A stretch of 23,501 nucleotides of DNA, from contig JAFANL010000097.1 in the NCBI GenBank assembly GCA_019232735.1, forward strand, positions 1-23,501. Reading direction: 5' to 3'. Below, in pieces: positions 1-8,156 of the stretch. The stretch is from Aquitalea sp. (GTDB taxonomy: Bacteria; Pseudomonadota; Gammaproteobacteria; Burkholderiales; Chromobacteriaceae). Every line of letters starts with the position of its first letter. The first letter of the stretch is position 1. Both the position numbers and the translations under genes were made by a program. The notes below the pieces were generated by a model, which worked only from the letters and a program-made list of their open reading frames with translations, did no database searches and was not told the origin of the DNA.

Positions 1-1662
1 GCCGCGGTCAGCGTGCCCTTGTATCTGAAAGATATTGTCGATCAGCTGTCGGTCCCGGCCAGTTTGCTGGCCGTGCCGGTCATGGCCCTGCTGGGCTACG
101 GCCTGGCCCGCCTGATCTCAAGTGTATTGGGCGAGCTGCGCGATGCCGTGTTTGCCCGGGTGATACAGGGCGCGGTGCGTAGCGTGGCGCGCGGCGTGTT
201 CCAGCATCTGTTCCGCCTGTCCTTGCGTTTCCATCTGGAACGCCAGACCGGCGGCATGAGCCGGGATATTGAGCGCGGTACCCGCGGGATCGGTTTTCTG
301 CTCAACTTTACCGTATTCAACATTCTGCCGACCCTGCTGGAGATCGGCATGGTGTCGGTCATCCTGCTGCGGCGCTATGCCTGGGAGTTTGCCGTAGTCA
401 CCCTGGCCACCATCTTGGTCTATATCGTGTTCACCCTGGTGGTGACCGAATGGCGTACCGTGTTCCGCCGCAGCATGAACGATCTGGACTCCAAGGCCAA
501 TGCCAAGGCCATTGATGCGCTGATCAATTATGAAACGGTGAAGTACTTCAATAACGAGGGGTACGAAGAAGCGCGCTACGACCGCAATCTGGCCGCCTGG
601 GAGGCCTCCGCCATCAAGAACCAGGTGTCCTTGTCCATGCTCAATGCCGGGCAGGGCATCATCATTGCCTCCGGCGTAACGCTGATCATGGTCCTGGCGG
701 CGCGCGGTGTGGTGCAGCACAGCATGACCGTGGGGGATGTGGTGCTGGTGGCTACCTTCATTACCCAGCTGTATGCGCCGCTCAACTTCCTTGGTTTCAT
801 CTATCGCGAGATCAAACACTCGCTGGCGGATATCGAGCGCATGTTCGGTTTGCTGTCGACCCATCGCGAGGTGGATGATGCGGCGGATGCGCAGGTATTG
901 AACTCGCGGCAGGCCAGTATCCGTTTCAGCAATGTCGAGTTTGGCTACGACAGCAATCGCACCATCCTGCATGGCTTGAACCTGGATATTCCGGCTGGTA
1001 GTTCGCTGGCGGTGGTGGGGGCCAGTGGTGCGGGCAAATCCACGCTGTCACGCCTGCTGTTCCGTTTTTATGATGTCGCGCAGGGCAGTATCAGCATCAA
1101 TGGCTGCGACATCCGCCAGCTGACTCAGGACAGCTTGCGTGCACATATCGGTATCGTGCCGCAGGACACGGTGCTGTTCAATGACAGCATTTATTACAAC
1201 ATCGCTTATGGACGGCCCGATGCTAGCCGCGAACAGGTGATCGAGGCTGCGCGCTCGGCGCATATCCACGATTTCGTGTTGAGCCTGCCGGCTGGCTACG
1301 ATACCCAGGTGGGCGAACGGGGCCTGAAATTGTCGGGAGGTGAGAAGCAAAGGGTAGCCATTGCCCGCACCATTTTGAAGAATCCCCCGATCCTGATTTT
1401 CGATGAAGCCACCAGTGCGCTGGATTCCCGTACTGAAAAAGCCATCCAGCATGAGCTGGCAGCCATCGCCGCCAACCGTACCACGCTGATCATCGCGCAC
1501 CGGCTGTCCACCATTGTCGATGCCGATCAGATCATCGTGATGGAGGCCGGCCAGGTCCTGGAGCGCGGCAGCCATCGCGAACTGCTCGAACAGGGTGGAC
1601 GCTATGCGGAAATGTGGCGCTTGCAGCAGGAGGAGCAAGAAGTCGTGGCGCAGGCAGACTAG
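1..1662 (+). CDS. Atm1-type ABC exporter, membrane and ATPase halves fused (5' end outside window)
   Basis: Inner-membrane half-transporter that works as a homodimer. The Atm1/HMT1 family exports glutathione- or thiol-linked compounds and heavy-metal conjugates. The reading frame is open to base 1, so the GTG at 13 is internal and the N-terminal part, including the first membrane helix or helices, is missing. Residues up to about 290 form the transmembrane domain, with the family-typical segment RGTRGIGFLLNF and the NYETVKYFNNE stretch characteristic of Atm1-like proteins. The C-terminal nucleotide-binding domain shows Walker A (GASGAGKST), a Q-loop (VPQDTVLFND), the ABC signature LSGGEKQR, Walker B (ILIFDEATSALD) and the switch histidine (IIAHRLS). 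All catalytic elements are intact. The general assignment is firm; the exported substrate is not readable from sequence. No downstream partner is close: the next gene starts 618 bp away. Confidence 0.93.
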   Translation, partial: AAVSVPLYLKDIVDQLSVPASLLAVPVMALLGYGLARLISSVLGELRDAVFARVIQGAVRSVARGVFQHLFRLSLRFHLERQTGGMSRDIERGTRGIGFLLNFTVFNILPTLLEIGMVSVILLRRYAWEFAVVTLATILVYIVFTLVVTEWRTVFRRSMNDLDSKANAKAIDALINYETVKYFNNEGYEEARYDRNLAAWEASAIKNQVSLSMLNAGQGIIIASGVTLIMVLAARGVVQHSMTVGDVVLVATFITQLYAPLNFLGFIYREIKHSLADIERMFGLLSTHREVDDAADAQVLNSRQASIRFSNVEFGYDSNRTILHGLNLDIPAGSSLAVVGASGAGKSTLSRLLFRFYDVAQGSISINGCDIRQLTQDSLRAHIGIVPQDTVLFNDSIYYNIAYGRPDASREQVIEAARSAHIHDFVLSLPAGYDTQVGERGLKLSGGEKQRVAIARTILKNPPILIFDEATSALDSRTEKAIQHELAAIAANRTTLIIAHRLSTIVDADQIIVMEAGQVLERGSHRELLEQGGRYAEMWRLQQEEQEVVAQAD

Positions 1663-2280
1663 CCACTTATTCATGACCACCTATGCCAGCTTGGCCTGCT
1701 GTCCCACAGCAGTTGTCAGGCTGGCTTTGCGAAGATACCCGCATGCTGTCTTCCAGCATGAATGCCTGCCATCACCGTAGTCCCCCATCACCTGCTCTGC
1801 TGTGATTTTCCTGTTGTGCTGACCTTGCTTGTCCTTCTGTTTCCCGTCCTGTCCGTATTATGCCTATGTTGTAGTTGTGGCTTGTCATGCTACCGCGGTC
1901 GCTGCGGTATTGACCTTGGCGTCGCTGATTGGGGTAATAGCCTGTGCGATGAAATGACTCTGTCACAGGAAAACCCTTTGGCATTGACAGGATGTTTAAT
2001 AGACATTTAAATGATATTGATAAATGTCACAGCTTATTTTCTGGTGCAGCTGATGAGCTATCCGTCATGCTTACTGTGCCCAGTGCGCTGGGTGCCGCCA
2101 GCTTGATCGAAAAGCTAGCCATCTTGCGGGTCAGGACGGTGGAATAGGATCTGAAGGCGTATCCCGCCAGCTGTGATAGTCCGTGCTGAATCAGGTGCTG
2201 CCGACTTGTCGGCACCGTCGCCGTCGCTGGCGAAAGTGCGGATTGATCAAAGAAACAAAGTCATCGGGAGCATTGTCTGC
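1663..2280. other. 618-bp non-coding stretch between ABC exporter and c-di-GMP enzyme
   Basis: No convincing gene. Two short perfect hairpins follow the exporter: CTGCTGT/ACAGCAG at 1696-1712, enclosed by CCAGC/GCTGG at 1686-1724, and CATGCTG/CAGCATG at 1742-1760. Neither is followed by a T-run, so they are weak terminator candidates at best. Around 1980-2040 the sequence turns AT-rich and holds a promoter candidate and an 8-bp inverted repeat, GACATTTA/TAAATGTC (2002-2009 and 2021-2028). Another small hairpin, TGCCG/CGGCA, lies at 2199-2214. The stretch of about 260 nt between the predicted promoter and the next start codon would be a long leader. I looked for the conserved core of a class I c-di-GMP riboswitch there and did not find it. 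Confidence 0.55.
1984..2012 (+). promoter_or_regulatory. Sigma70 promoter candidate for the GGDEF-EAL gene
   Basis: A perfect -35 box TTGACA (1984-1989) is followed after 17 bases by TTAAAT (2007-2012), which matches the -10 consensus at four of six positions. The expected start is near 2019. An 8-bp inverted repeat (2002-2028) overlaps the -10 box and start region, where a bound regulator would block transcription. This is inference from sequence only. Confidence 0.5.
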
Positions 2281-4716
2281 ATGAGTTCGTACGGCAGCCG
2301 CAGGCTGATACGGGTTGTCTGGCCATTTGTTGCCATCGTGGGGGCATTATTGGTGCTCAGTGCCTTCAGCTTCAACGCACTCTCCACCATTCGCGCCTAT
2401 GTTGGTGGGGAGGGGCTGTGGTCCAAGGCACAGAAAGACGCCATTTACTACCTGACGCGCTATGCCGGCAGTCGCTCCGAACAGGATTTTCAAGCCTACA
2501 AGGCAGCCATTGCCATCCAGTTGGGCGACCGGCAGGCAAGGCTGGCTCTGGATCAGCCGAATCCGGATCTGGCCTCGGCAAGAGCCGGTTTGCTGCAAGG
2601 GGGCAATCATCCTGAGGACATCAATAATGTCATCCATGCCTTTCTGTGGTTCCGTCACGTCAACTATCTGAGTCAGGCCATTCATTACTGGGAAATTGGC
2701 GATAGCTATATTGTTGAAATTGCCGCTATTGCCGACCGCCTGCATGATGGTTTTACCCGCAGCTACATCAGTGAAGACGAGCTGATGGCCCAGAGCCGGC
2801 GGATTTCCGATATCAATGAAGAACTCAAAGCCCCCGCGCGCGCATTTTCCGAGGTGCTGGGTGAAGGGTCGCGCTTTGCCACGGCCTTGTTGTGGTGGTT
2901 GAACCTGATGGTCGGGGCGGCTTTGTTATTGCTGACCGTACGTCAGGTGCAGCTGCTGTTGCGACAGTCGGCCCGTTTCGAGGCCGAGCTGCATGCGGAA
3001 AAAGACCGTGCTGAAACCACGCTCAATTCGATTGGCGACGCGGTGGTAACCATTGATCTGTCGGGCAAGGTGCTGTACCTGAATGCCGTGGCCCATCATA
3101 TGGTGGGGAGTAGTGGCAAGGGAGCCATCGGGCGCTATTTCGAAGATGTGTTTTCGCTGATTGATCTGTCTGGCAGCACGATGGACCTGATTACCACCAG
3201 CCGGCTGCGCACGCAGTGCGAAAACAAGCAGACCTATCCCAGCCTGCGCCTGCAAGGCGTGGATGGCAGCAGCCATATGATTTCTCTGGTTGCCGCGCCT
3301 ATCCATAATTCCCTGGGGCAGGTGGATGGATTGGTACTGGCCTTGCACGACAAGTCCATCGAGCAGCAGTACATCAACCATTTGTCCTGGCAGGCAGCGC
3401 ATGATGCGCTGACCGGGCTCTATAACCGGCGAGAGTTCGAACAGCGGGTTACCCGTGCCCTGAGCCGGCTGATGGTCGCGCAGACTTCACATGCCCTGCT
3501 GTTTGTCGATCTGGATCAGTTCAAGCTGATCAACGACACCAATGGCCATGCGGCGGGAGACGAATTGCTGCGGCAAGTGTGCCGGGTGTTGCAGGAGCAG
3601 CTTGGCCTGTCTGATGTGCTGGCCCGTTTGGGGGGCGACGAGTTTGGCGTCTTGCTGGAGGACTGTCGGGTGGATGAGGCGTTGGACAAGGCGGATCGCT
3701 TGCGGCGCATGGTGCAGCAATCCAGCTTCCACTGGGAAGGCATTCCCTTCTCCATCAGCGCCAGCGTTGGCATGGTTTTCCTCAGCGAGGCAGGCACCAC
3801 GCTGGCCGAGGCCTTGCAGGCGGCAGATATCGCCTGCTATATGGCCAAGGAAAAAGGGCGCAACCGCATCCAGCTCTACAGTTCCAAAGACACCGAGCTG
3901 GCGGTGCGTTCGGTGGAGATGGCCTGGGTGCAACGTCTGCGCACCGCCATGGAGGAAGAGCGTTTCTGCCTGTATCGCCAGGAGATCGTCCCGCTCGATC
4001 CGGAGTCGACCGGGGAGCGGCATGTCGAGGTCCTGCTGCGCTTGCGGGATGAAAGCGGCAAGCTGATTTTGCCTGGTGATTTCATTCCTGCCGCCGAACG
4101 TTTTGGCCTGATGCCGGATATTGACCGTATCGTGGTGCGTCAGACTTTCGAAACGCTGTGGAGCATGCGCTCGCTGGGGGACAAGTCGATTACCGTCTGT
4201 GCGGTCAATCTGTCCGGGGCCACCTTGTGTGACGACCATTTCCTCGATTTCATCCGGCGGCAATTCGTCAGTTACGACATCCCGGCCAGCATGATCTGCT
4301 TTGAAATCACCGAAACCAGCGCCATTTCCAATTTGCAGCAGGCCATGCGTTTCATCAGCGAACTGAAAAGCCTGGGCTGCCATTTTTCCCTGGATGATTT
4401 CGGTGCCGGCATGTCTTCCTTTGCCTATCTGAAGCATTTGCAGGTCGACTATCTCAAGATTGATGGCAGTTTCGTCAAGGATATGGTGCAGGACTCGGCG
4501 GACCGGGCCATGGTGGAGATGATCAACCATATCGGCCATGTCACCGGCAAGAAGACCATTGCAGAGTTTGTGAGTGCTCCGGAGATTCTGCTGGAGCTGC
4601 AACGCATTGGAGTGGATTACGCCCAAGGGTATTTTATCGGCGAACCCGTTCCGTTCATCCCTCCCTCCCATGGCAGACCAGAATCCTTGCTTGATTTGCT
4701 GCCGGAGCGGGAGTGA
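2281..4716 (+). CDS. Membrane-bound PAS-GGDEF-EAL c-di-GMP synthase/phosphodiesterase
   Basis: Bifunctional-type enzyme of c-di-GMP turnover, 811 aa from the ATG at 2281 (GGGAG about ten bases upstream; an in-frame ATT/ATG-rich extension to 2173 lacks a ribosome site). Order: membrane helix at about residues 10-31, a periplasmic helical sensor region to about 198, a second helix at about 199-222, a PAS domain at about 245-355, GGDEF at about 372-530 and EAL at about 545-795. The GGDEF motif at 451-455 is intact, but the residues preceding it read GLSD instead of RxxD, so the inhibitory product-binding site is absent. The EAL motif is EVL (583-585), a common active variant. The other EAL-domain residues are present: the Asn of AVNLSG, Glu of FEITET, the Asp pair of LDDFGAG, Lys of YLKIDG, Glu of TIAEF and Gln of QGYF. 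Both activities are therefore possible; which dominates cannot be read. It likely shares a transcript with the next gene, 31 bases downstream. Confidence 0.93.
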   Translation: MSSYGSRRLIRVVWPFVAIVGALLVLSAFSFNALSTIRAYVGGEGLWSKAQKDAIYYLTRYAGSRSEQDFQAYKAAIAIQLGDRQARLALDQPNPDLASARAGLLQGGNHPEDINNVIHAFLWFRHVNYLSQAIHYWEIGDSYIVEIAAIADRLHDGFTRSYISEDELMAQSRRISDINEELKAPARAFSEVLGEGSRFATALLWWLNLMVGAALLLLTVRQVQLLLRQSARFEAELHAEKDRAETTLNSIGDAVVTIDLSGKVLYLNAVAHHMVGSSGKGAIGRYFEDVFSLIDLSGSTMDLITTSRLRTQCENKQTYPSLRLQGVDGSSHMISLVAAPIHNSLGQVDGLVLALHDKSIEQQYINHLSWQAAHDALTGLYNRREFEQRVTRALSRLMVAQTSHALLFVDLDQFKLINDTNGHAAGDELLRQVCRVLQEQLGLSDVLARLGGDEFGVLLEDCRVDEALDKADRLRRMVQQSSFHWEGIPFSISASVGMVFLSEAGTTLAEALQAADIACYMAKEKGRNRIQLYSSKDTELAVRSVEMAWVQRLRTAMEEERFCLYRQEIVPLDPESTGERHVEVLLRLRDESGKLILPGDFIPAAERFGLMPDIDRIVVRQTFETLWSMRSLGDKSITVCAVNLSGATLCDDHFLDFIRRQFVSYDIPASMICFEITETSAISNLQQAMRFISELKSLGCHFSLDDFGAGMSSFAYLKHLQVDYLKIDGSFVKDMVQDSADRAMVEMINHIGHVTGKKTIAEFVSAPEILLELQRIGVDYAQGYFIGEPVPFIPPSHGRPESLLDLLPERE

Positions 4717-4747
4717 CACAGGCCCACAGTTCAGAAAGAGGTCCAGA

Positions 4748-5533
4748 ATGAAAGACCAGCACCAATTTGTCAGAGTCGGTCCCTTGATGGAGGTCAGCAG
4801 CTACCCGGAATGGACGCAGGAAATGGTCCATTATTGTGACCGCTTCAAAAGCGAGGTGGTTGAGCATGAGCTGTTTACCCAGATGAAGGAGGCGCGACTG
4901 GAGCCCGCCATCCACAAGGCCTTTCTGTCCGGAGGCTGGCCGGTGATTGACCAGTTTCCCCAGTATATGGCGATGAATCTGCTGAAGATTCGCTATGGCC
5001 AGGGAGAGGGGCATGATATGGCCCGTCGCTATCTGATCCGCAATATTCGCGTCGAGCAGAATCATGCCGATCACTGGGTCAATTGGGCCATCGAGTCTGG
5101 TGTGGATATCCAGGCGATGCTGCACAACCAGCATGCACTGGAAACCTTGTCGCTCAGCCAGTGGTGCTGGCAAGTCTGCGACCGCGAGTCGCTGGCCGTG
5201 GCCATGGCGGCAACCAATTACGCCATCGAAGGGGCGACTGGCGAATGGTCGGCCCGGGTGTGTTCCGAGGAGCGCTATGCCAATCTGTTTGATGAAGAAG
5301 TGCGTGCCAAGGCCATGAAGTGGTTGAAACTGCATGCCAAATATGATGATGCCCATCCGTGGGAAGCGCTGGAAATCATTGTGACCCTGGTGGGTTTGCA
5401 GCCATCGGCCGAGACCGTTGCCAAGCTGCGCAATGCTATCTGCAAGAGTCATCAGTTCATGCGTTTGCTGCTGGATCACTACATGGCCCCCATGACGGCC
5501 TCGGGGCGGCGTCAGGCGCTGGCGCTGGCCTGA
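4748..5533 (+). CDS. Heme-oxygenase-fold, iron-containing redox enzyme family protein
   Basis: A 261-aa, all-helical protein resembling the TenA/PqqC/CADD-like iron-containing redox enzymes (heme-oxygenase-like diiron oxidase/oxygenase fold). Candidate metal ligands appear in the family order: Glu103 and His106/His109 in EQNHADH, Glu161 in AIEGATGEW, and His196, Asp200/201 and His203 in HAKYDDAH. This pattern supports a diiron site rather than TenA thiaminase chemistry. The start ATG at 4748 has an AAGAGG ribosome site; a longer in-frame reading begins inside the upstream gene and was rejected. It sits 31 bases after the c-di-GMP enzyme and is followed by a terminator, so the pair looks like one operon. 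Substrate is unknown. Family members perform N-oxygenation, decarboxylation or C-C cleavage, but I cannot assign one here. Confidence 0.8.
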   Translation: MKDQHQFVRVGPLMEVSSYPEWTQEMVHYCDRFKSEVVEHELFTQMKEARLEPAIHKAFLSGGWPVIDQFPQYMAMNLLKIRYGQGEGHDMARRYLIRNIRVEQNHADHWVNWAIESGVDIQAMLHNQHALETLSLSQWCWQVCDRESLAVAMAATNYAIEGATGEWSARVCSEERYANLFDEEVRAKAMKWLKLHAKYDDAHPWEALEIIVTLVGLQPSAETVAKLRNAICKSHQFMRLLLDHYMAPMTASGRRQALALA

Positions 5534-5560
5534 GCGCTTAGGCCGCAAGGAATGGTAACT

Positions 5561-5585
5561 GCCCTGGCTTCGGCCGGGGCTTTTT
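5561..5585 (+). terminator. Rho-independent terminator after the diiron-type gene
   Basis: Stem GCCCTGGC/GCCGGGGC (one G-U pair) with a TTCG tetraloop, followed by TTTTT. It lies 28 bases after the stop codon at 5533. Confidence 0.9.
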
Positions 5586-5614
5586 CATATGCAGGGCCTG
5601 AAACCGGCCCCGGA

Positions 5615-5625
5615 TTGCAGTGCAA
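5615..5625. promoter_or_regulatory. TTGCA-N-TGCAA palindrome upstream of pepD
   Basis: Perfect 5-bp arms around one base, 129 bases before the pepD start. The same core occurs upstream of potF (19341-19355, arms extended to 7 bp) and in a degenerate form upstream of the DUF455 gene (15874-15885). Candidate operator; the binding protein is unknown. Confidence 0.35.
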
Positions 5626-5753
5626 CATGACCAGAACCGTGCCGCGTGATAAAGTCGATTGTGTACAAAATGGCGCTGTTTCTAACAGTCTCTGCCAGTA
5701 TTCAGTCACGATGGCGTTGGAATGTGCCCATCAGCCAAGACAAAGGAAATATT

Positions 5754-7211
5754 GTGGTCAACATTGCCGAACTCCAACCGCAAGCGGTTTGGGAACATTT
5801 TCAGACCCTGTGCGAGATTCCCCGCCCCTCCAAGCACGAAGAACAATTGCGTGATTATTTAAAGGGCTGGGCTGAACTGCGCGGTTTGCAAACCGTTGTG
5901 GATGCCGCCGGCAACCTGATTGTGCGCAAAGCCGCCAGCCCCGGTTATGAAAACCGGATCGGGGTGGTGCTGCAAGGACATCTGGACATGGTGTGCCAGG
6001 CCAATACCGGTACCGAGCATGATTTCTTCAAGGACCCCATCCGCCCGGTATTGCAAGATGGCTGGCTGGTGGCGGAAAACACCACGCTGGGCGCTGACAA
6101 CGGCATTGGTGTTGCCATGGGGTTGGCGGTACTGGCCAGTGATGATCTGCAACACGGTCCGGTCGAAGTACTGATGACGCTGGACGAGGAAGCCGGCATG
6201 GGCGGCGCGCTGGGTCTGGAAGCCGGGCTGTTGCAAGGCCGCATGATGATCAATATCGATACCGAAGAATGGGGTGAGTTCTATATGGGCTGTGCCGGTG
6301 GTGTCGATGTCAATGTGACGCGCCATTATCAGTCTGAGGATCTGCCGGCCGGCTATCAAGCCGCCAGACTGCAAGTGCGTGGTCTCAAGGGTGGCCATTC
6401 GGGTGCAGACATCCATCTGGGCCGTGGCAATGCCAACAAGATTCTGGTGCGTCTGCTGCGTGAACTGCAGGCGGAAACTGATCTGCGCCTGGTCAGCTTC
6501 AGCGGTGGCACGGCACGTAATGCACTGGCGCGCGAAGCTTTCTCCGTGGTGGCTTATCCGCAGGACGATGCGGCAAAGCTTGCCGCCAAACTGGACGCTT
6601 TTCAGGCCTTGCTGCGGTTTGAACTGGCGGGTGTGGATGAGGGCATCGAGGTGCTGGCCGAGCCGGCCAAGGCCGCCAGCGTGCTGGCTCTGGCAGACCA
6701 GTCCGCCATCCTGGCGGCGCTGCATGCGGCACCGCACGGGGTCAAGCGCATGAGCCAGCGTGTCAGTGGCGTGGTGGAAACCTCCAATAATCTGGGTGTG
6801 GTGCGGGTGGAGGAGGGCAAGGTCTTTGCCAATCTGATGGTGCGCTCCCTGCTGGATTCCGGCACCTGGATGCTGGCGCGTGAAGTGGAAAGCCTGTTTG
6901 TGCTGGCCGGTTTCGCCGTGGAAATGGAGGGTGGCTATCCGGGGTGGGCTCCCAATCCGCAATCGCCGCTGCTGGCACTGTTCCAGCAGGTGTATGAGCG
7001 GGAATTCGCCCAGGCATCCGGTGTGCAGGTGATTCATGCCGGTCTGGAGTGCGGCATTATTGGCGCCAAATACCCGCATATGGACATGGTGTCCTTTGGC
7101 CCCACCATCCGTGGTGCGCATGCGCCGGGTGAGCGGGTTGAAGTGGCTTCGGTGGGCAAGGCCTGGCAATTGCTCAAGGCGGTACTGGCTGCCGTGCCGG
7201 AGCAGCATTGA
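5754..7211 (+). CDS. pepD: Aminoacyl-histidine dipeptidase (cytosol non-specific dipeptidase)
   Basis: Zinc-dependent cytosolic dipeptidase that cleaves Xaa-His and many other unblocked dipeptides, supplying amino acids from peptide breakdown. I chose the GTG at 5754, which has AAAGGAAA just upstream and gives 485 aa, the same length as the E. coli enzyme with an aligned N-terminus; the open frame to 5646 is not needed. Metal-site residues are visible: His76 and Asp78 in QGHLDMV, Asp115 in GADNGIG, the Glu145-Glu146 pair in LDEEAG, the Asp in NIDTEEWG, and the C-terminal GAHAPGERV segment carrying the last histidine. The dimerisation (lid) domain lies between about residues 190 and 380. It is a single-gene unit: a terminator precedes it and another follows, and the next gene faces it. 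Confidence 0.95.
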   Translation: MVNIAELQPQAVWEHFQTLCEIPRPSKHEEQLRDYLKGWAELRGLQTVVDAAGNLIVRKAASPGYENRIGVVLQGHLDMVCQANTGTEHDFFKDPIRPVLQDGWLVAENTTLGADNGIGVAMGLAVLASDDLQHGPVEVLMTLDEEAGMGGALGLEAGLLQGRMMINIDTEEWGEFYMGCAGGVDVNVTRHYQSEDLPAGYQAARLQVRGLKGGHSGADIHLGRGNANKILVRLLRELQAETDLRLVSFSGGTARNALAREAFSVVAYPQDDAAKLAAKLDAFQALLRFELAGVDEGIEVLAEPAKAASVLALADQSAILAALHAAPHGVKRMSQRVSGVVETSNNLGVVRVEEGKVFANLMVRSLLDSGTWMLAREVESLFVLAGFAVEMEGGYPGWAPNPQSPLLALFQQVYEREFAQASGVQVIHAGLECGIIGAKYPHMDMVSFGPTIRGAHAPGERVEVASVGKAWQLLKAVLAAVPEQH

Positions 7212-7233
7212 AACAGGGGCACTGCCTGCAGTC

Positions 7234-7263
7234 AAAGCGCCGTCGATGACGGCGCTTTTTCTT
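7234..7263 (+). terminator. Terminator after pepD, possibly shared with xerC
   Basis: An 11-bp perfect stem, AAAGCGCCGTC/GACGGCGCTTT, with a GAT loop and a following run TTTTTCTTT. It sits between the ends of pepD and the converging xerC. The reverse strand offers only a short T-run, so it works best for pepD. Confidence 0.92.
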
Positions 7264-7271
7264 TGCCCTGT

Positions 7272-8156
7272 TCAGTCTTTCTTTTTGGCCCGTGGGTGGG
7301 CGGCATCGTACACCTTGGCCAGATGCTGGAAATCCAGCGCAGTATAAATCTGGGTGGTGGACAGATTGGCGTGGCCCAGCAGCTCTTGTACGGCACGCAG
7401 GTCGCCAGAAGATTGCAGGATATGGCTGGCAAAGGAGTGGCGCAGCATGTGCGGATGGACATGCCGGTCCATACCGGTGCGGATGGACCACTCGGCCAGT
7501 CGTTTCTGCATTTGCCGCCCTCCCAGGCGCTGGCCATGCCGACCGACAAAAACGGCCGGACAATCAGCCTCTGCCTGCCGCTCGGCCAGCCATTGCCGCA
7601 GGTATTCCAGCGCGGTGCGACCGATGGGTAGCAGACGGACCTTGTTACCCTTGCCGCGAACCCGCATCAATTGTTCCGACAGGTCCAGATCCGGCAAGTC
7701 CAGGCCAACGGCTTCCGACAGGCGCAGGCCGGAGGAGTACATCAGTTCGAACAAGGCGCGATCGCGCAGGCTGAGTGTGTCATCGGCCGGAATGTGTTCC
7801 AGCAGAGCGGACGTTCCATCCACCGGCAGCGCCTTGGGGAGTGGCTTGCTCTGCTTGGGGGCGCGCAGGCCAAGGCAGGGATTGCTGCTGATCAGTTGCT
7901 GCTGCAGCAGCCAGTCAAAGAATTGGCGCCAGGAGGATAGCTTGCGTGCCAGGCTGCGGCTGTCCAGCCCGCGGCCATGCAGGCTGGACAAGGCTTTGCC
8001 GATGTCCGTGGCACGGGTCTGCAGCCAGTCAGCCTCACCCCGCAGCTGGTGTAGTTGCTTCAGATCACGTAGATAAGCGTCCAGCGTGTGGCGGCTACGC
8101 CCTTGCAAGCGTAGCTGATTGGCAAAGTCCAGTAGCAGGGAGGAGGCATCAGCCAC
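7272..8156 (-). CDS. xerC: Site-specific tyrosine recombinase XerC
   Basis: Acts with XerD at dif to resolve chromosome dimers at cell division. At 294 aa it has full family length. The N-terminal SAM-like DNA-binding domain covers about residues 1-95 and the catalytic domain about 110-290. The catalytic set is complete: Arg145 (SSGLRLSE), Lys169 (RGKGNK), His236 and Arg239 (HPHMLRHSFA), His262 (LLGHANL) and Tyr271. The usual YTHLD around the nucleophile reads YTALD. The start is a GTG that overlaps the end of the MoxR gene by 8 bases with no clear ribosome site of its own, which suggests translational coupling. In many bacteria xerC sits in a dapF-related operon; here it ends a different cluster. 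Confidence 0.95.
   Translation of the reverse strand: MADASSLLLDFANQLRLQGRSRHTLDAYLRDLKQLHQLRGEADWLQTRATDIGKALSSLHGRGLDSRSLARKLSSWRQFFDWLLQQQLISSNPCLGLRAPKQSKPLPKALPVDGTSALLEHIPADDTLSLRDRALFELMYSSGLRLSEAVGLDLPDLDLSEQLMRVRGKGNKVRLLPIGRTALEYLRQWLAERQAEADCPAVFVGRHGQRLGGRQMQKRLAEWSIRTGMDRHVHPHMLRHSFASHILQSSGDLRAVQELLGHANLSTTQIYTALDFQHLAKVYDAAHPRAKKKD

Noticed and set aside
1762..2010. 82-aa rightward open frame in the gap after the ABC exporter
   Set aside because: No ribosome site, Cys/Leu-rich translation without domain features, and it overlaps the promoter candidate at 1984.
2027..2215. 62-aa leftward open frame before the GGDEF-EAL gene
   Set aside because: No ribosome site or recognisable content; lies in the predicted leader.
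2019..2280. c-di-GMP riboswitch in the leader of the GGDEF-EAL gene
   Set aside because: The conserved core bases of class I elements could not be found by eye on the plus strand; a covariance search would settle it.
3487..4719. 410-aa leftward open frame opposite the GGDEF-EAL gene
   Set aside because: Antisense shadow; no recognisable domain, and the sense strand carries intact GGDEF and EAL domains.
5859..7235. 458-aa leftward open frame opposite pepD
   Set aside because: Antisense shadow rich in His/Gln; pepD on the other strand is full-length and intact.
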